Both the position numbers and the translations under genes were made by a program. DNA of 64,000 bases from Saprospiraceae bacterium. GTDB lineage: Bacteria > Bacteroidota > Bacteroidia > Chitinophagales > Saprospiraceae. The notes beneath the pieces were generated by a model. It was not told where the DNA came from, ran no database searches, and saw only the letters and a program-made list of their open reading frames with translations. The first letter of the stretch is position 1. Each line of letters starts with the position of its first letter. This document shows, one piece after another, positions 36,613 to 47,606 of this stretch. The stretch covers positions 62,001-126,000 of the forward strand of contig JAHDGU010000010.1 of NCBI GenBank assembly GCA_020627535.1. Direction: 5' to 3'.

Positions 36613-37131
36613 TTATCCGTTGTATAGTTCCTCGAGGGTCAAGCCTCTTTGTCTCGCAATTTCTTTGGCACTTCTCATGCTACGGAGAGCATCAAGAGTT
36701 GCCTTGATGACATTGTGCGGATTACTCGAGCCCATAGATTTGGCAAGTACATTCTGCACACCTGCGCTTTCAAGCACCGCTCTCATGGCACCACCGGCAA
36801 TAACACCAGTACCATTGGCTGCAGGGCGCAAAAGAACTTTACCTGCTCCGTACTTTCCTTTTTGGGCGTGAGGAATCGTTCCTTTGATCAATGGGACAGT
36901 GACAAGATTTTTCTTCGCATCGTCCACCGCTTTCTTGATTGCTTCTGATACGTCTCTCGCTTTACCCAGACCGTGTCCCACTGTTCCCTTACCATCCCCA
37001 ACAACTACGACTGCTGAGAAACTGAAGGTACGTCCACCTTTGGTAACCTTAGCCACACGGTTAAGATTGACCAGTTTTTCTTGTAGCTCAGTTTCTGAGG
37101 CTTTGATTCTTTTATTGTTATCTCTTGCCAT
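36613..37131 (-). CDS. rpsE: 30S ribosomal protein S5
   Basis: 172 aa. The signatures [20 protein letters not shown] and [20 protein letters not shown], and the loop [15 protein letters not shown], are intact. A fidelity protein at the mRNA entry side of the 30S. Confidence 0.98.
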   Translation of the reverse strand: MARDNNKRIKASETELQEKLVNLNRVAKVTKGGRTFSFSAVVVVGDGKGTVGHGLGKARDVSEAIKKAVDDAKKNLVTVPLIKGTIPHAQKGKYGAGKVLLRPAANGTGVIAGGAMRAVLESAGVQNVLAKSMGSSNPHNVIKATLDALRSMRSAKEIARQRGLTLEELYNG

Positions 37132-37155
37132 CTGACTTGGTGTATTCTGTCAATC

Positions 37156-37506
37156 TTAAAAATTGAAACCTCCCTCTCTAGCACCATCTGCTAGAGCCTT
37201 AACTCTTCCATGAAAAATATATCCTGAGCGATCAAAGACGATCTTCTCATAAGTACTTCCACCGACCTTATTGGCAATTAGCTTACCAACTTCTTTGGCT
37301 TGCTCCACCTTGGTCTTTCCATCTGCTTTGATCTCGCTAGAAGAAGCAGCCGCTAAGGTCTGGCCATTGATATCATCGATCAATTGGCAGTAGATGCTTT
37401 TGTTACTTCTATAGACAGAGAGTCTGGGTCGGAGAGGTGTACCTCTGAGCGCCTTTCGCGACTTTCTCTTGATCTTTTGTCTTCTTGCTGATTTACTCAA
37501 TTTCAT
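37156..37506 (-). CDS. rplR: 50S ribosomal protein L18
   Basis: 116 aa from MKLSKSARRQKIKRKSRKAL at 37506. The longer open frame to 37626 runs into rplF and has no family similarity. Signatures: RPRLSVYRSNKSIYCQLIDD and FDRSGYIFHGRVKALADGAR. Binds 5S rRNA. Confidence 0.97.
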   Translation of the reverse strand: MKLSKSARRQKIKRKSRKALRGTPLRPRLSVYRSNKSIYCQLIDDINGQTLAAASSSEIKADGKTKVEQAKEVGKLIANKVGGSTYEKIVFDRSGYIFHGRVKALADGAREGGFNF

Positions 37507-37519
37507 GACTAGCAGATTA

Positions 37520-38071
37520 TTAACCAGCTGTTTTACCAGCTTTTCTTCTGATTTGTTCTCCTTTGTACAGGATACCTTTTCCTTTGTACGGCTCAGGCTT
37601 TCTGAAGGCTCTGATCTTGGCAGCAATATGACCTACAAGCTGCTTATCGATTCCTTCAAGTCTGATCAATGGTGGCTTACCTTTTTCAGTCTCTGTGCTC
37701 AACTTGACCTCATTCGGAATGTAGAACATAATAGGGTGAGAGTAGCCCACGCTGATCTCAAGCAAATTGCCTGAATTACTTGCACGAAAACCCACACCAA
37801 CCAGTTCTAGTTCTCTTGTATACCCATCAGAAACACCTGTAACCATGTTGGCAATTAGCGATCTAGACAAGCCATGAAGCGCTTTATGACGCTTCTGATT
37901 GGTGGGTCTCTCAACGGTCAACGTACCGTCCTCAATTTTCAGAGACATATCTGGATCTAGCTGCTGCTTGAGCTCGCCCTTAGGTCCTTTGACTGTTACC
38001 AGGTTAGTGTCAGAGACATTGATCTCTACTTTCTCTGGTAATTCTATGATTGCATTTCCTATCCTTGACAT
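37520..38071 (-). CDS. rplF: 50S ribosomal protein L6
   Basis: 183 aa, two similar domains. MSRIGNAIIELPEKVEINVS and the C-terminal signature KPEPYKGKGILYKGEQIRRK are diagnostic. Located at the base of the L7/L12 stalk region. Confidence 0.98.
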   Translation of the reverse strand: MSRIGNAIIELPEKVEINVSDTNLVTVKGPKGELKQQLDPDMSLKIEDGTLTVERPTNQKRHKALHGLSRSLIANMVTGVSDGYTRELELVGVGFRASNSGNLLEISVGYSHPIMFYIPNEVKLSTETEKGKPPLIRLEGIDKQLVGHIAAKIRAFRKPEPYKGKGILYKGEQIRRKAGKTAG

Positions 38072-38089
38072 GAGTTCAAGATTGATCTA

Positions 38090-38494
38090 TTAGTATACGT
38101 AGCAGAGAAGCTCTCCACCGACATTTTCTCTTTTGGCATTTTTACCTGTCATGATACCTTTTGAGGTACTGACGATACAGATTCCGAGGCCATTAATAAT
38201 ACTCGGGATTTCCTCAGCTCCAGAGTACTTACGCAAGCCTGGCTTACTCATACGCTGGAGTTTCTTGATGACTGGCTGGTTTGTCTTACGATCATACTTA
38301 AGTGCGATCTTAATCATACCACCTTTGCCCGCATCCTCGTCCAACTTGTATCTGTAGATGTAACCTTGATCATAAAGGATCTTAGTGATCTCAGATTTCA
38401 TCTTTGACATGGGAATTTCTACGATTCTGTGCCGAGACATTTGCGCGTTTCTGATACGCGTCAAGTAATCTGCTATTGGATCTGTAACTGCCAT
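38090..38494 (-). CDS. rpsH: 30S ribosomal protein S8
   Basis: 134 aa from MAVTDPIADYLTRIRNAQMS at 38494; the frame extends to 38539 but that part overlaps rpsN and is not conserved. The C-terminus IVSTSKGIMTGKNAKRENVG is the S8 signature. A primary 16S binder and the usual spc-operon repressor in model bacteria. Confidence 0.97.
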   Translation of the reverse strand: MAVTDPIADYLTRIRNAQMSRHRIVEIPMSKMKSEITKILYDQGYIYRYKLDEDAGKGGMIKIALKYDRKTNQPVIKKLQRMSKPGLRKYSGAEEIPSIINGLGICIVSTSKGIMTGKNAKRENVGGELLCYVY

Positions 38495-38516
38495 TTTCTT
38501 TTCCTTTATCGCTGAT

Positions 38517-38786
38517 CTACCAGCTCGCTTTTGTAACACCTGGTATTTTACCTTCTAGAGCCATTTTTCTAAACATCACTCTACAGATTCCAAATTTTCT
38601 CATGTAGCCTTTTGGTCTACCTGTAAGTTGGCACCTGTTTTTGAGACGGATCGGATTTGAATTGCGTGGGAGCTTGTCGAGTGCTTCCCAGTTACCTTCT
38701 GCTTTTAGCTGTGCTCTCAAGTCAGCATACTTTGCGACCATTCGCTCACGCTTTCTTTGTCTCGCCTGTATAGATTTCTTTGCCAT
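38517..38786 (-). CDS. rpsN: 30S ribosomal protein S14
   Basis: 89 aa from [20 protein letters not shown] at 38786; the upstream extension of the frame overlaps rplE. The core [20 protein letters not shown] has single Cys residues in place of the CxxC pairs, so this is the zinc-free longer S14 type. Located in the 30S head. Confidence 0.97.
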   Translation of the reverse strand: MAKKSIQARQRKRERMVAKYADLRAQLKAEGNWEALDKLPRNSNPIRLKNRCQLTGRPKGYMRKFGICRVMFRKMALEGKIPGVTKASW

Positions 38787-38793
38787 TTCAGCT

Positions 38794-39351
38794 CTAGTTG
38801 TTCTGATTTTTGAAAGGAAGTCCAAGCTTAGATAGTAAGCTGAGTGCTTCGGCATCTGTATTCGCACTGGTAACGAAAGTGATATCCATACCAGTAATAT
38901 TGTTCACTTTGTCAAGGTCAATCTCAGGGAAGATGATTTGCTCGGTGATCCCAAGGGAGTAATTGCCCCTTCCGTCAAAGCTCTTATCATTGATTCCTCT
39001 GAAGTCACGCACTCGCGGCAAGGCGATACTGACCAAACGATCAAGGAACTCGTACATACGATTTGACCTCAATGTCACTTTGGCACCGATGGTCATACCC
39101 TCACGTAGCTTAAAGTTTGACACAGATTTTTTTGCTTTGATAGGAATGGCTTTTTGACCGGTGATCTGAGTCAGTTCAGTCAACGCTGCCTCTACAAGCT
39201 TTTTATCTTGTGTCGCACCTCCTACTCCTTGGTTGATGCATATTTTCTCGAGTACAGGTACTTGCATCTTAGAAGAGTATTTGAACTCCTCTACTAGCTG
39301 AGATATAATCTCATTGTAGTACTTCTCTCTAAGTCTAGGTACGAAAGCCAT
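38794..39351 (-). CDS. rplE: 50S ribosomal protein L5
   Basis: 185 aa. [20 protein letters not shown], then [14 protein letters not shown] and [20 protein letters not shown] are L5 signatures. Binds 5S rRNA and contacts P-site tRNA. One-base overlap with rplX. Confidence 0.98.
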   Translation of the reverse strand: MAFVPRLREKYYNEIISQLVEEFKYSSKMQVPVLEKICINQGVGGATQDKKLVEAALTELTQITGQKAIPIKAKKSVSNFKLREGMTIGAKVTLRSNRMYEFLDRLVSIALPRVRDFRGINDKSFDGRGNYSLGITEQIIFPEIDLDKVNNITGMDITFVTSANTDAEALSLLSKLGLPFKNQNN

Positions 39352-39680
39352 TAGCTTATTGTATTTCCAGATTTTTTAGAATATCTCACGATCTTGCCAT
39401 CTTCGTCTCTGAATCCTACTCTTGTTGGATCTCCAGACTTTGGGTCTAGAAGCATTACATTAGAGACGTGGATAGGAGCTTCTTGCTCTTTGATTCCACC
39501 GGGATCGTTATTCGTTGGCTTGACGTGTTTTTTCACGATGTTCACACCTTCGACGACTACACGATCCTTCTCACGGATGATGCCTTTCACTTCGCCTTGG
39601 GCATTTTTATCCGCTCCCCTGATGACCACAACTTGGTCACCCTTTTTGATTTTGAACTTCTTGTTGGCTGCTTTGCTCAT
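39351..39680 (-). CDS. rplX: 50S ribosomal protein L24
   Basis: 109 aa with the KOW motif region [20 protein letters not shown] and [20 protein letters not shown]. Assembly initiator near the exit tunnel. Stop overlaps the rplE start by one base. Confidence 0.98.
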   Translation of the reverse strand: MSKAANKKFKIKKGDQVVVIRGADKNAQGEVKGIIREKDRVVVEGVNIVKKHVKPTNNDPGGIKEQEAPIHVSNVMLLDPKSGDPTRVGFRDEDGKIVRYSKKSGNTIS

Positions 39681-39690
39681 ATCGATAGAT

Positions 39691-40056
39691 TTACAGCACT
39701 TCAGGTGCTAGGGAAACGATTCTCATATAATCCTTCTCACGGAGCTCTCTGGCAACAGGTCCAAAAATCCTTGTACCTCTTGGTTCATCCGCAGCTGTCA
39801 ACAGGACTACTGCATTGTCATCAAAGCGGATATAGCTCCCATCTTTCCTTCTGATCTCCTTTTTGGTCCGAACCACAACTGCCTTGGATACTGAACCCTT
39901 CTTGATACCTCCAGGAGAAGCTGACTTCACTGTAACGACGATAGTATCACCGATACTGGCATATCTCCTTTTTGATCCTCCAAGCACACGGATACACAGT
40001 ACTTCTTTGGCACCGCTATTGTCCGCTACTCTGAGTCGTGATTCTTGCTGGATCAT
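39691..40056 (-). CDS. rplN: 50S ribosomal protein L14
   Basis: 121 aa. [20 protein letters not shown] and [20 protein letters not shown] are diagnostic. Forms bridge B8 with 16S rRNA and is the site of RsfS silencing in other bacteria. Confidence 0.98.
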   Translation of the reverse strand: MIQQESRLRVADNSGAKEVLCIRVLGGSKRRYASIGDTIVVTVKSASPGGIKKGSVSKAVVVRTKKEIRRKDGSYIRFDDNAVVLLTAADEPRGTRIFGPVARELREKDYMRIVSLAPEVL

Positions 40057-40084
40057 TTCTTTAAGATTATACTCTTGTTATTAA

Positions 40085-40345
40085 TTACTTGGCCTTCTCG
40101 ATGATCTCAAGAAGTCTCCATCTTTTCTTTTTTGACATTGGTCTGATTTCGCCGATTTTCACTTTATCGCCGATACCGCACTCATTGTTCTCGTCATGAG
40201 CAGTGAATTTCTTGCTCTTCTTGAAGTACTTCCCGTAGATTGGGTGTTTTAGTCTTCGTTCGACGACAACGGTGATGGTCTTATCCATCTTATCGCTACT
40301 GACGAAGCCCACTCTTGACTTCCGTTGATTTCTTTCTTCGCTCAT
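40085..40345 (-). CDS. rpsQ: 30S ribosomal protein S17
   Basis: 86 aa with the S17 core [20 protein letters not shown] and [21 protein letters not shown] primary 16S binder. Two bases after rpmC. Confidence 0.98.
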   Translation of the reverse strand: MSEERNQRKSRVGFVSSDKMDKTITVVVERRLKHPIYGKYFKKSKKFTAHDENNECGIGDKVKIGEIRPMSKKKRWRLLEIIEKAK

Positions 40346-40347
40346 GA

Positions 40348-40602
40348 CTATTTTCTTCTAGCTCTGATTTTGGATCGATTTGCCAATTGCTCTGGCGTAA
40401 ACTCTGCAATTTCTCTCCTTCTCACCTCGGTTTTCATACGAGCGATATCTCTTCTGACATCTTTGAGAGAAATCGGATTGTCAAGTCCTTTGACAGCGTG
40501 ATCAAACTTCAGTTTGGCATAAGCTGCCTCCGTTTGGGCCAGCTCATTTTTCAACTCTTCACTAGAAAAGTCTTGTAGTTCTAGATATTTTTTCGTTGCC
40601 AT
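40348..40602 (-). CDS. rpmC: 50S ribosomal protein L29
   Basis: 84 aa against 63 in E. coli. The L29 core is the helical pair [20 protein letters not shown] and [17 protein letters not shown]; the C-terminal extension ([17 protein letters not shown]) is basic. Located at the peptide exit tunnel, near trigger factor. Order rplP-rpmC-rpsQ is standard. Confidence 0.96.
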   Translation of the reverse strand: MATKKYLELQDFSSEELKNELAQTEAAYAKLKFDHAVKGLDNPISLKDVRRDIARMKTEVRRREIAEFTPEQLANRSKIRARRK

Positions 40603-40611
40603 AATCTTGAC

Positions 40612-41031
40612 TTATGCAGAGTAATCTCTTCTTACGATAGTTTTGGTACGAACAGCCAATTTTTGAGCTGCTAATCTGAGACCTTCGCGCGCGACATGCT
40701 CTGGCACTCCATCCATCTCAAATAGGATTCTACCAGGCTTGACAACTGCCACGTAGTGGCTCAGAGCACCTTTACCCTTACCCATCCTTACCTCTTGAGG
40801 CTTGGCTGTGATAGGCTTATCTGGAAATATGCGGATCCACACCTTACCTTCCCTCTTCATATACCTGGTCATCGCGATCCTCGCAGCCTCTATCTGACGA
40901 TTGGTAATATAACCGGAGTCAAGCGTTTTGAGAGCAAAAGACCCGAATGCAATCTGGCTTCCTCGCTGCGCCAAACCTCTGACTCTACCCTTTTGCTGCT
41001 TGCGGTATTTTGTCCTTTTTGGTTGAAGCAT
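40612..41031 (-). CDS. rplP: 50S ribosomal protein L16
   Basis: 139 aa. [20 protein letters not shown] and [20 protein letters not shown] are L16 signatures. Contacts the A-site tRNA elbow. The 79 bases between rpsC and rplP hold no gene. Confidence 0.98.
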   Translation of the reverse strand: MLQPKRTKYRKQQKGRVRGLAQRGSQIAFGSFALKTLDSGYITNRQIEAARIAMTRYMKREGKVWIRIFPDKPITAKPQEVRMGKGKGALSHYVAVVKPGRILFEMDGVPEHVAREGLRLAAQKLAVRTKTIVRRDYSA

Positions 41032-41110
41032 TTTTCCTGTATTTTTCGATTGGTGCCCTTGGATTCGCCCAAAAGTGGCGCAAAGTTAACACCATTCAAC
41101 GATTATCTTA

Positions 41111-41872
41111 TTAGTTGTTCTGTTTTCTACCCCCTCTTCTATCTCCACCTCTACCGCCTCCTTGGCGACGGTCTCCTTGTCTTCCTTCACCACCGCCTCT
41201 TCTTCTGTCTTTACGCTGAGCGCCTACATTCGGTGACAAGTCTCTCTTGCCGAGAACTTCTCCCTTACAAATCCATACTTTGAGACCGATCTTACCATAG
41301 ACCGTGAGGGCTTCCTTCTGCGCATAGTCAATGTCCGCTCTGAATGTATGCAGTGGTGTACGACCATCCTTATACTCTTCATTACGAGCCATCTCAGCAC
41401 CATTGAGCCTACCTGCTACCCTGACCTTGATGCCCTCGGCACCTGCTCTCATCGTTGACTGAATCGCCATTTTGATTGCACGTCGGTAGTTGATACGCGC
41501 CTCGATCTGCTTGGCAATTGACTCTCCTACGATATTCGCGTCTAGCTCTGGCTTACGGATCTCGATGATATTGATCTGTACATCTTTTTTGGTCAGTCTT
41601 TTGAGCTCCTCGCGGACAGCGTCGACCTCTTGACCTCCACGTCCGATGATGATTCCAGGACGAGATGTGTGGACAGTAACTGTGATTCTTTTGAGCGTGC
41701 GCTCGATCACGACACGTGAGATTCCACCTTTGCTTATACGTGCGCTCAGGTAATTTCTGATTTTCTCATCCTCTACCACATTGGCAGCGTAGGCTTTGTC
41801 AGCAAACCAGTTGGAATCCCATCCTCTGATGATCCCTAGTCGATTACCGATTGGATTTGTCTTCTGTCCCAT
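41111..41872 (-). CDS. rpsC: 30S ribosomal protein S3
   Basis: 253 aa. [20 protein letters not shown] and the KH domain [18 protein letters not shown] are diagnostic. The C-terminal ~35 residues are a Gly/Arg-rich tail ([20 protein letters not shown]). Helps form the mRNA entry channel. Confidence 0.98.
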   Translation of the reverse strand: MGQKTNPIGNRLGIIRGWDSNWFADKAYAANVVEDEKIRNYLSARISKGGISRVVIERTLKRITVTVHTSRPGIIIGRGGQEVDAVREELKRLTKKDVQINIIEIRKPELDANIVGESIAKQIEARINYRRAIKMAIQSTMRAGAEGIKVRVAGRLNGAEMARNEEYKDGRTPLHTFRADIDYAQKEALTVYGKIGLKVWICKGEVLGKRDLSPNVGAQRKDRRRGGGEGRQGDRRQGGGRGGDRRGGRKQNN

Positions 41873-41875
41873 GTG

Positions 41876-42262
41876 TTATTCTTCTTCGCTTGAGGTTTGT
41901 AAATCTGCTTGTAGTGGCACTTTATTTTCCACTACGAGTGTGACGTGATTGGTACGCTTGCGAATTCTATGCGCTCGTCCATGGGGAGCTGGTCTGAATC
42001 GCTTGAGCATCGTACCCTCATCTACAAGAGCCGTCTTGATATAGAGATTGTGATCATCTGCTGACGCTGACTCGGTGTTTTTGTATTCCCAATTAGCAAC
42101 TGCTGAGAGTAGCAGTTTTTCTAACCATCTCGAACCTTCTTTACTATTGAATTTCAAGATATTCAGGGCTTCACCCACCTGTTTGCCTCGTACCAAATCA
42201 ACCACCATCCGCATTTTACGGGCGGACATTGGGCAATTTCTGAGTTTCGCAACGGCTTCCAT
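41876..42262 (-). CDS. rplV: 50S ribosomal protein L22
   Basis: 128 aa. NCPMSARKMRMVVDLVRGKQ and PRAHGR-type loop PAPHGRAHRIRKRTNHVTLV are L22 signatures. The beta-hairpin lines the exit tunnel. An acidic C-terminal tail (QTSSEEE) is extra to the E. coli protein (110 aa). Confidence 0.98.
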   Translation of the reverse strand: MEAVAKLRNCPMSARKMRMVVDLVRGKQVGEALNILKFNSKEGSRWLEKLLLSAVANWEYKNTESASADDHNLYIKTALVDEGTMLKRFRPAPHGRAHRIRKRTNHVTLVVENKVPLQADLQTSSEEE

Positions 42263-42296
42263 CTTCTGTACTTTATTGATAAGTTATCTTAAGTCT

Positions 42297-42563
42297 TTAC
42301 TTTCTGTTTCCAGAGTGTCCTCTAAATGTGCGCGTCGGAGCAAATTCACCCAACTTGTGACCCACCATATTCTCTGTGATGAATACAGGAATGAATGATT
42401 TGCCATTGTGCACTGCTATAGTGAGACCGACCATATCCGGAATGATCATAGAAGATCGAGACCAAGTTTTGATCACGGTTTTCTTCTGAGAATTCTGAGC
42501 TTTCTCGACTTTCGTCAAAAGCTTGTGAAATACGTAAGGTCCTTTTTTGATAGATCTTGCCAT
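42297..42563 (-). CDS. rpsS: 30S ribosomal protein S19
   Basis: 88 aa. [20 protein letters not shown], then STIIPDM-like [20 protein letters not shown] and [18 protein letters not shown]. In the 30S head, paired with S13. Confidence 0.98.
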   Translation of the reverse strand: MARSIKKGPYVFHKLLTKVEKAQNSQKKTVIKTWSRSSMIIPDMVGLTIAVHNGKSFIPVFITENMVGHKLGEFAPTRTFRGHSGNRK

Positions 42564-42572
42564 GATCAGTGA

Positions 42573-43406
42573 TTATCTTTTTTTGTTTTTTCTTCTCTGT
42601 ACGATCAGTTTGGAAGAAGCTTTCTTTGGATTTCTTGTCTTTTGACCTTTGGCCATGACACCGGTACGAGATCTTGGATGCCCTCCAGATGCACGACCTT
42701 CACCACCACCCATTGGGTGATCGACGGGGTTCATGGCGACACCTCTCACGCGAGGTCTTCTTCCTTTCCAGCGGTTACGACCTGCCTTACCGAGCACTTG
42801 TAGACCGTGATCTGGATTTGAAGTACTGCCAATCGTCGCCTTACAGGTCAAGAGGATCTTGCGCACTTCACCACTTGGCATCTTGATCGTCGCAAATCTT
42901 CCTTCGCGACCCATCAACACACCATAGGTACCTGCGCTTCTAGCTATGGCTGCACCTCTTCCAGGGTTCATCTCGATAGCGTGGATAGGCGATCCCAACG
43001 GTATATCGCTGAGGTATAGACAGTTTCCCTTGTCAGGTGAAGCACCCTTTCCAGACCTTACGACATCGTCTACCTTCAATCCATTAGGAGCGATGATGTA
43101 TCTTTTCTCACCGTCTGTATACTGTACAAGGGCGATATACGCTGAACGATTTGGATCGTACTCGATCGTGAGTACCTTGGCATCCATACCCTCTTTGTTC
43201 CTCTTGAAGTCGATGATTCTGTAGCGTCTTTTGTGACCACCACCGATGTTCCGTACAGTCATACGTCCTTTGGAGTTACGACCACCAGAATTTTTGAGAC
43301 CCACGGTGAGGCTCTTCTCTGGCTTGTTGGTCGTCACTTCTGTATGCTGCACACTGATCAAGTGGCGCGTACCAGGACTGACGGGTTTATGTTTTTTTAC
43401 AGGCAT
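42573..43406 (-). CDS. rplB: 50S ribosomal protein L2
   Basis: 277 aa. The conserved C-terminal motif [17 protein letters not shown] with the His important for peptidyl transfer is present, as is [17 protein letters not shown]. Starts [20 protein letters not shown]. Confidence 0.98.
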   Translation of the reverse strand: MPVKKHKPVSPGTRHLISVQHTEVTTNKPEKSLTVGLKNSGGRNSKGRMTVRNIGGGHKRRYRIIDFKRNKEGMDAKVLTIEYDPNRSAYIALVQYTDGEKRYIIAPNGLKVDDVVRSGKGASPDKGNCLYLSDIPLGSPIHAIEMNPGRGAAIARSAGTYGVLMGREGRFATIKMPSGEVRKILLTCKATIGSTSNPDHGLQVLGKAGRNRWKGRRPRVRGVAMNPVDHPMGGGEGRASGGHPRSRTGVMAKGQKTRNPKKASSKLIVQRRKNKKR

Positions 43407-43446
43407 GACTTGTGTCTTTAGCTGTTTCTAAGTATTCTTAATCAGA

Positions 43447-43743
43447 TCAGATATCGCTGAAAAAATCAATTTCTTCTCCTTCTGCGAGTCTCACGATTGC
43501 CTTTTTGTACGCAGATACTCTTCCTTGTACAAGTCCTCGACGTGTATTTCTGGACTTCGCTTTGGCAGGCATCACGATCGTGTTGACAGATGCAACAGAG
43601 ACGTTGAATCTCTCTTCGACTGCTTTTTTGATCTCTACCTTGTTACATCTCCTATCTACTACGAAGCTGTATTGATTCAGATTTTCAGATAAGCCTTCTG
43701 CTTTTTCTGAGATAATGGGTTTGATAAGTACGTTCTTAGCCAT
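43447..43743 (-). CDS. rplW: 50S ribosomal protein L23
   Basis: 98 aa from MAKNVLIKPIISEKAEGLSE at 43743; a Met two codons earlier (43749) is possible. KVEIKKAVEERFNVSVASVN is the L23 signature. At the tunnel exit, docking site for trigger factor and SRP. Confidence 0.96.
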   Translation of the reverse strand: MAKNVLIKPIISEKAEGLSENLNQYSFVVDRRCNKVEIKKAVEERFNVSVASVNTIVMPAKAKSRNTRRGLVQGRVSAYKKAIVRLAEGEEIDFFSDI

Positions 43744-43755
43744 GATCAAATCGCA

Positions 43756-44379
43756 TTAAAATAGTTCATGAATTTTCTCGACCGCACTTTCTGAGATCAA
43801 GATGTGTCTGCTATTGACGATATCATAAGTATTGAGATCGCTATACTTGACCACATCTGATTTGTTCACATTGCGACTAGAGAGATATAGCACTTTATCG
43901 TAGTCTGGTGTCACAATCAAGGCAGGTCTTCCATTGGTATCGAAGTTGCGCAAGATGTTGATGAATTCAGATGTCTTTGGTGCATCGAATGTGAAATCTT
44001 CAATGACCTTTACTGCTCCTGCCTGAGCTTTTGCGCTGAGCGCACTGCGTCTCGCAAGTTGCTTGGTCTTTTTATTGAGCATGAAACCATAGCTGCGCGG
44101 TCTTGGACCGAATACGCGCCCTCCACCTTTGAACAACGGATTTTTCAATGAACCTGCACGCGCAGTACCAGTACCTTTTTGGCGCTTGATCTTGCGTGTC
44201 GATCCTTTGATCTCACCTCTTTCTTTCGCTTTGTGCGTCCCTTGTCTTTGATTGGCTAGGTAGTGCTTGACGGCTAGATAGACGACGTGTTTATTGGGCT
44301 CTTGCCCAAAAATGTCATCCGATAGCTCTACAGACTTCCCGGTAGACTCACCACTGATGTTGTGTACTTCGAGCTGCAT
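43756..44379 (-). CDS. rplD: 50S ribosomal protein L4
   Basis: 207 aa. The tunnel loop GSTRKIKRQKGTGTARAGSL and KGGGRVFGPRPRSYGFMLNK are diagnostic. In model bacteria L4 represses the S10 operon; no such leader could be read here. Confidence 0.98.
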   Translation of the reverse strand: MQLEVHNISGESTGKSVELSDDIFGQEPNKHVVYLAVKHYLANQRQGTHKAKERGEIKGSTRKIKRQKGTGTARAGSLKNPLFKGGGRVFGPRPRSYGFMLNKKTKQLARRSALSAKAQAGAVKVIEDFTFDAPKTSEFINILRNFDTNGRPALIVTPDYDKVLYLSSRNVNKSDVVKYSDLNTYDIVNSRHILISESAVEKIHELF

Positions 44380-44385
44380 GTCTCC

Positions 44386-45006
44386 TTATTTTTCGATGTA
44401 GACAATACCGCCTTTGTGGCCAGGTACTGCACCTTTAACTAATATCAAATTCTTGTCGGCAATGATTTTCACCACTTCGAGGTTTTTCACTGTCACTCTG
44501 TCTCCACCTGTACGACCTGCCATACGCATGCCTTTGAATACACGTGCTGGATAAGACGCTGCACCGATAGATCCAGGCGCTCTTTCACGATTGTGCTGAC
44601 CGTGCGTACGATCACCGACACCATGGAACCCGTGTCTTTTGACGACTCCTTGAAAACCCTTTCCCTTGGATGTGCCTGCGATGTTGATAAAGTCACCTTC
44701 AGCAATGACCTCATCAATCTTGACCAGCTCACCCACAGACTTCTCAAGAGCATAATCTCTAAACTCTCTCAAGTGTCTTTTGGGACTCGTGCCCGCCTTA
44801 TCAAAATGACCTTGCAGTGCTTTGGTCGTATTCTTCACTTTTTTGTCACCGAATCCAAGTTGGACAGCTGTGTAGCCATCACTATCCTCAGACTTGACCT
44901 GTACGACCACATTGGGCTTAGCCTCTATCACTGTGCACGGGATGTTTCTTCCTGCTTCAGTGAAAATGCTGGTCATACCAATTTTCTTACCGATTAAACC
45001 ACTCAC
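44386..45006 (-). CDS. rplC: 50S ribosomal protein L3, GTG start
   Basis: The conserved N-terminus [20 protein letters not shown] begins at a GTG (45006), matching M-S-G-L-I-G in the family; the open frame to 45051 adds 15 unconserved residues. 206 aa. The finger [20 protein letters not shown] reaches the peptidyl-transferase centre. Confidence 0.95.
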   Translation of the reverse strand: MSGLIGKKIGMTSIFTEAGRNIPCTVIEAKPNVVVQVKSEDSDGYTAVQLGFGDKKVKNTTKALQGHFDKAGTSPKRHLREFRDYALEKSVGELVKIDEVIAEGDFINIAGTSKGKGFQGVVKRHGFHGVGDRTHGQHNRERAPGSIGAASYPARVFKGMRMAGRTGGDRVTVKNLEVVKIIADKNLILVKGAVPGHKGGIVYIEK

Positions 45007-45096
45007 GATGCGTGTTTTAATTTGTTTTGTCAATGAGAGACACCATGCCACTGGCGCTGCTGCCTCCTAACCTTCTATAAGTTTCGTCCTGTAAGA

Positions 45097-45405
45097 CTAG
45101 GTCAACTTGACCTGGATATCCACTCCGCTAGGTAGTTCTAGCTTGGATAGTGCGTCCACCGTCTTTTGGGTGGGTGAATAAATCTCGATGAGCCGCTTAT
45201 GTGTCCTCAACTGAAACTGCTCCCGAGACTTCTTATTGACGTGCGGCGAACGCAGGACAGTATAGATGTCTTTCTCGGTTGGCAGAGGAATCGGACCAGC
45301 TACGACGGCACCACTGTTACGCACAGTCTTTACGATCTTCTCAGTAGACTTGTCTACAAGATTGTGATCGTACGAACGAAGCTTAATTCTTATTTTTTGA
45401 TTCAT
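45097..45405 (-). CDS. rpsJ: 30S ribosomal protein S10
   Basis: 102 aa: [20 protein letters not shown] and [20 protein letters not shown]. In other bacteria also the NusE antitermination factor. It directly follows fusA here, with no tuf between them. Confidence 0.98.
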   Translation of the reverse strand: MNQKIRIKLRSYDHNLVDKSTEKIVKTVRNSGAVVAGPIPLPTEKDIYTVLRSPHVNKKSREQFQLRTHKRLIEIYSPTQKTVDALSKLELPSGVDIQVKLT

Positions 45406-45447
45406 AACCTAAATTCCAAATAGTTTGTCTCCTCTTCTTATTCCTTC

Positions 45448-47583
45448 TTACACGTTGACTTCACCTTTAGCCTTAGCGATCACTTCATCAGCGATGCTTT
45501 TTGGAGCGGCCTTGTAGGCGTCAAATTCCATTGTTGAGCTCGCTCTACCCGAGCTGAGCGTACGAAGCTGTGTCACATAACCAAACATCTCTGCCAGAGG
45601 CACTTCAGCTTGGATAGCAACTGCACCACCTGTGCGCAGCTCCTGATTTTTGGGAATACCTCTACGTCTGTTGAGGTCTCCGATGATCGATCCTACATAC
45701 TCCTCTGGTGTTACCACCTCAAGTTTCATGATAGGCTCAAGTAGTACTGGCTTACATCTTGGTGCAGCAGCTTTAAATCCCTCTTTGGCACAAAGCTCAA
45801 AGGCGATAGGCTTACTATCTACTGCGTGGATACTTCCGTCAAATACTCTGACTTTCATGCTATCCATAGAGTAGCCTGCCAAGATTCCATTGTCCATCAT
45901 GGCACTGAATCCCTTGACAACAGAAGGCAGCAATTCTTTAGGAATGGCCCCTCCAGTAATCGCATTGACAAATTGCAAGCGGACTTTTCCTTCTTTGAAC
46001 TCTTCACTATCAAGAAACTCTTGATCCGCTGGACCTAGGTCAAACTGCATATCAGCAAATAGACCAGAACCACCCGTCTGTTTCTTGAGCTTCTCTCTGT
46101 GAGTGAATGTCGTTGTGAGTGCTTCTTTGTAATTTACTTGAGGAGCACCCTGATTACACTCTACTTTGAACTCTCTTCTGAGACGATCGACGATGATCTC
46201 CAAGTGAAGTTCTCCCATACCGCTAATGACGGTCTGGTTGGTCTCTTCGTCATATCTTACCTTAAACGTAGGATCTTCTTCTGCCAACTTGGACAGTGCA
46301 AGACCTAGTTTATCAAGGTCTTTCTGAGTCTTTGGCTCTACTGCAACACCGATCACTGGATCAGGGAAGCTCATGCTCTCAAGGACGATAGGCTTATCAA
46401 GCGCACAAAGCGTATCACCAGTGCGAAGGTTTTTGAATCCTACACCTGCTGCAATATCACCAGCTTCGACGACGTCGATTGGCTGTTGCTTATTAGAGTG
46501 CATCTGGTAGATACGAGAGATTCTCTCTTTGGTGCCAGATCTTGTATTCAATACGTAGCTACCCGCTTCTAGTCTACCAGAGTATACTCTGAAAAATGCT
46601 AGACGACCTACGTAAGGATCTGTAGCAATTTTGAAGGCTAGTGCTGAGAATGGCTCATCAGTACTAGGCTTTCGAGTCTCGGGTTCTTCAGAGTCAGGAT
46701 TTGTTCCTTCGATTGCCTCGATGTCAACTGGAGATGGCAAGAATGCACAAACTGCATCAAGCATCGCCTGGACACCTTTGTTCTTAAAGGCAGATCCACA
46801 CATCATCGGACAGATGCTCATGTCGATCACCGCGGCACGAATCGCAGCTCTGATCTCGTCCACAGAGATACTATCTGGATCTTCGAAGTACTTCTCCATC
46901 AATGTCTCATCGTACTCCGCCACTGCCTCAAGCAGAGCTTCTCTGTACTCAGTGACTGTATCGGCGAGGTCTTCTGGAATCGGAATCTCCTCGTAAGTCA
47001 TCCCTCTATCTTCTTCGTTCCAGACGATAGCTTTATTCGTGATAAGGTCTACCACGCCTTTGAATGTCTCTTCAGCACCAATTGGCACTTGAAGAGGCAC
47101 GGCGTTTGCCCCTAATTTTTCTTTGACGTCATTGACAACATTGAAAAAGTTTGCGCCTGAGCGATCCATCTTGTTGACAAATCCGATTCTTGGCACTTTG
47201 TAACGGTCTGCTTGTCTCCAGACTGTCTCAGACTGAGGCTCTACACCCGATACTGCACAAAAAAGTGCAACAGTACCATCAAGTACGCGGAGCGAACGCT
47301 CCACCTCTACGGTAAAGTCAACGTGACCCGGAGTATCAATGATATTGATGGCAAACTCATCATCCTTCCACTTCCAACTCGTCTTGGTCGCTGCAGAAGT
47401 AATTGTAATACCTCTCTCCTGCTCTTGCTCCATCCAGTCCATGGTAGCTGCACCATCGTGCACCTCACCTATCTTGTGACTGATACCTGTGTAGTACAGG
47501 ATACGCTCAGTAGTAGTGGTCTTACCGGCGTCAATGTGAGCGGCGATACCAATATTTCTCGTGTATTTTAGGTCTTTAGCCAT
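45448..47583 (-). CDS. fusA: Elongation factor G
   Basis: 711 aa. G1 is [21 protein letters not shown]2 region [10 protein letters not shown]3 [20 protein letters not shown] and G4 NKMDRSG. Domains II-V are complete ([32 protein letters not shown]). Catalyses GTP-driven translocation. Between rpsG (23 bases) and rpsJ. Confidence 0.98.
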   Translation of the reverse strand: MAKDLKYTRNIGIAAHIDAGKTTTTERILYYTGISHKIGEVHDGAATMDWMEQEQERGITITSAATKTSWKWKDDEFAINIIDTPGHVDFTVEVERSLRVLDGTVALFCAVSGVEPQSETVWRQADRYKVPRIGFVNKMDRSGANFFNVVNDVKEKLGANAVPLQVPIGAEETFKGVVDLITNKAIVWNEEDRGMTYEEIPIPEDLADTVTEYREALLEAVAEYDETLMEKYFEDPDSISVDEIRAAIRAAVIDMSICPMMCGSAFKNKGVQAMLDAVCAFLPSPVDIEAIEGTNPDSEEPETRKPSTDEPFSALAFKIATDPYVGRLAFFRVYSGRLEAGSYVLNTRSGTKERISRIYQMHSNKQQPIDVVEAGDIAAGVGFKNLRTGDTLCALDKPIVLESMSFPDPVIGVAVEPKTQKDLDKLGLALSKLAEEDPTFKVRYDEETNQTVISGMGELHLEIIVDRLRREFKVECNQGAPQVNYKEALTTTFTHREKLKKQTGGSGLFADMQFDLGPADQEFLDSEEFKEGKVRLQFVNAITGGAIPKELLPSVVKGFSAMMDNGILAGYSMDSMKVRVFDGSIHAVDSKPIAFELCAKEGFKAAAPRCKPVLLEPIMKLEVVTPEEYVGSIIGDLNRRRGIPKNQELRTGGAVAIQAEVPLAEMFGYVTQLRTLSSGRASSTMEFDAYKAAPKSIADEVIAKAKGEVNV

Positions 47584-47606
47584 TGTATCTAGACGTTGTC
47601 CTTGTA

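Noticed and set aside
37507-37626. N-terminal 40-residue extension of L18
   Set aside because: It lies within rplF in another frame and has no similarity to L18 N-termini.
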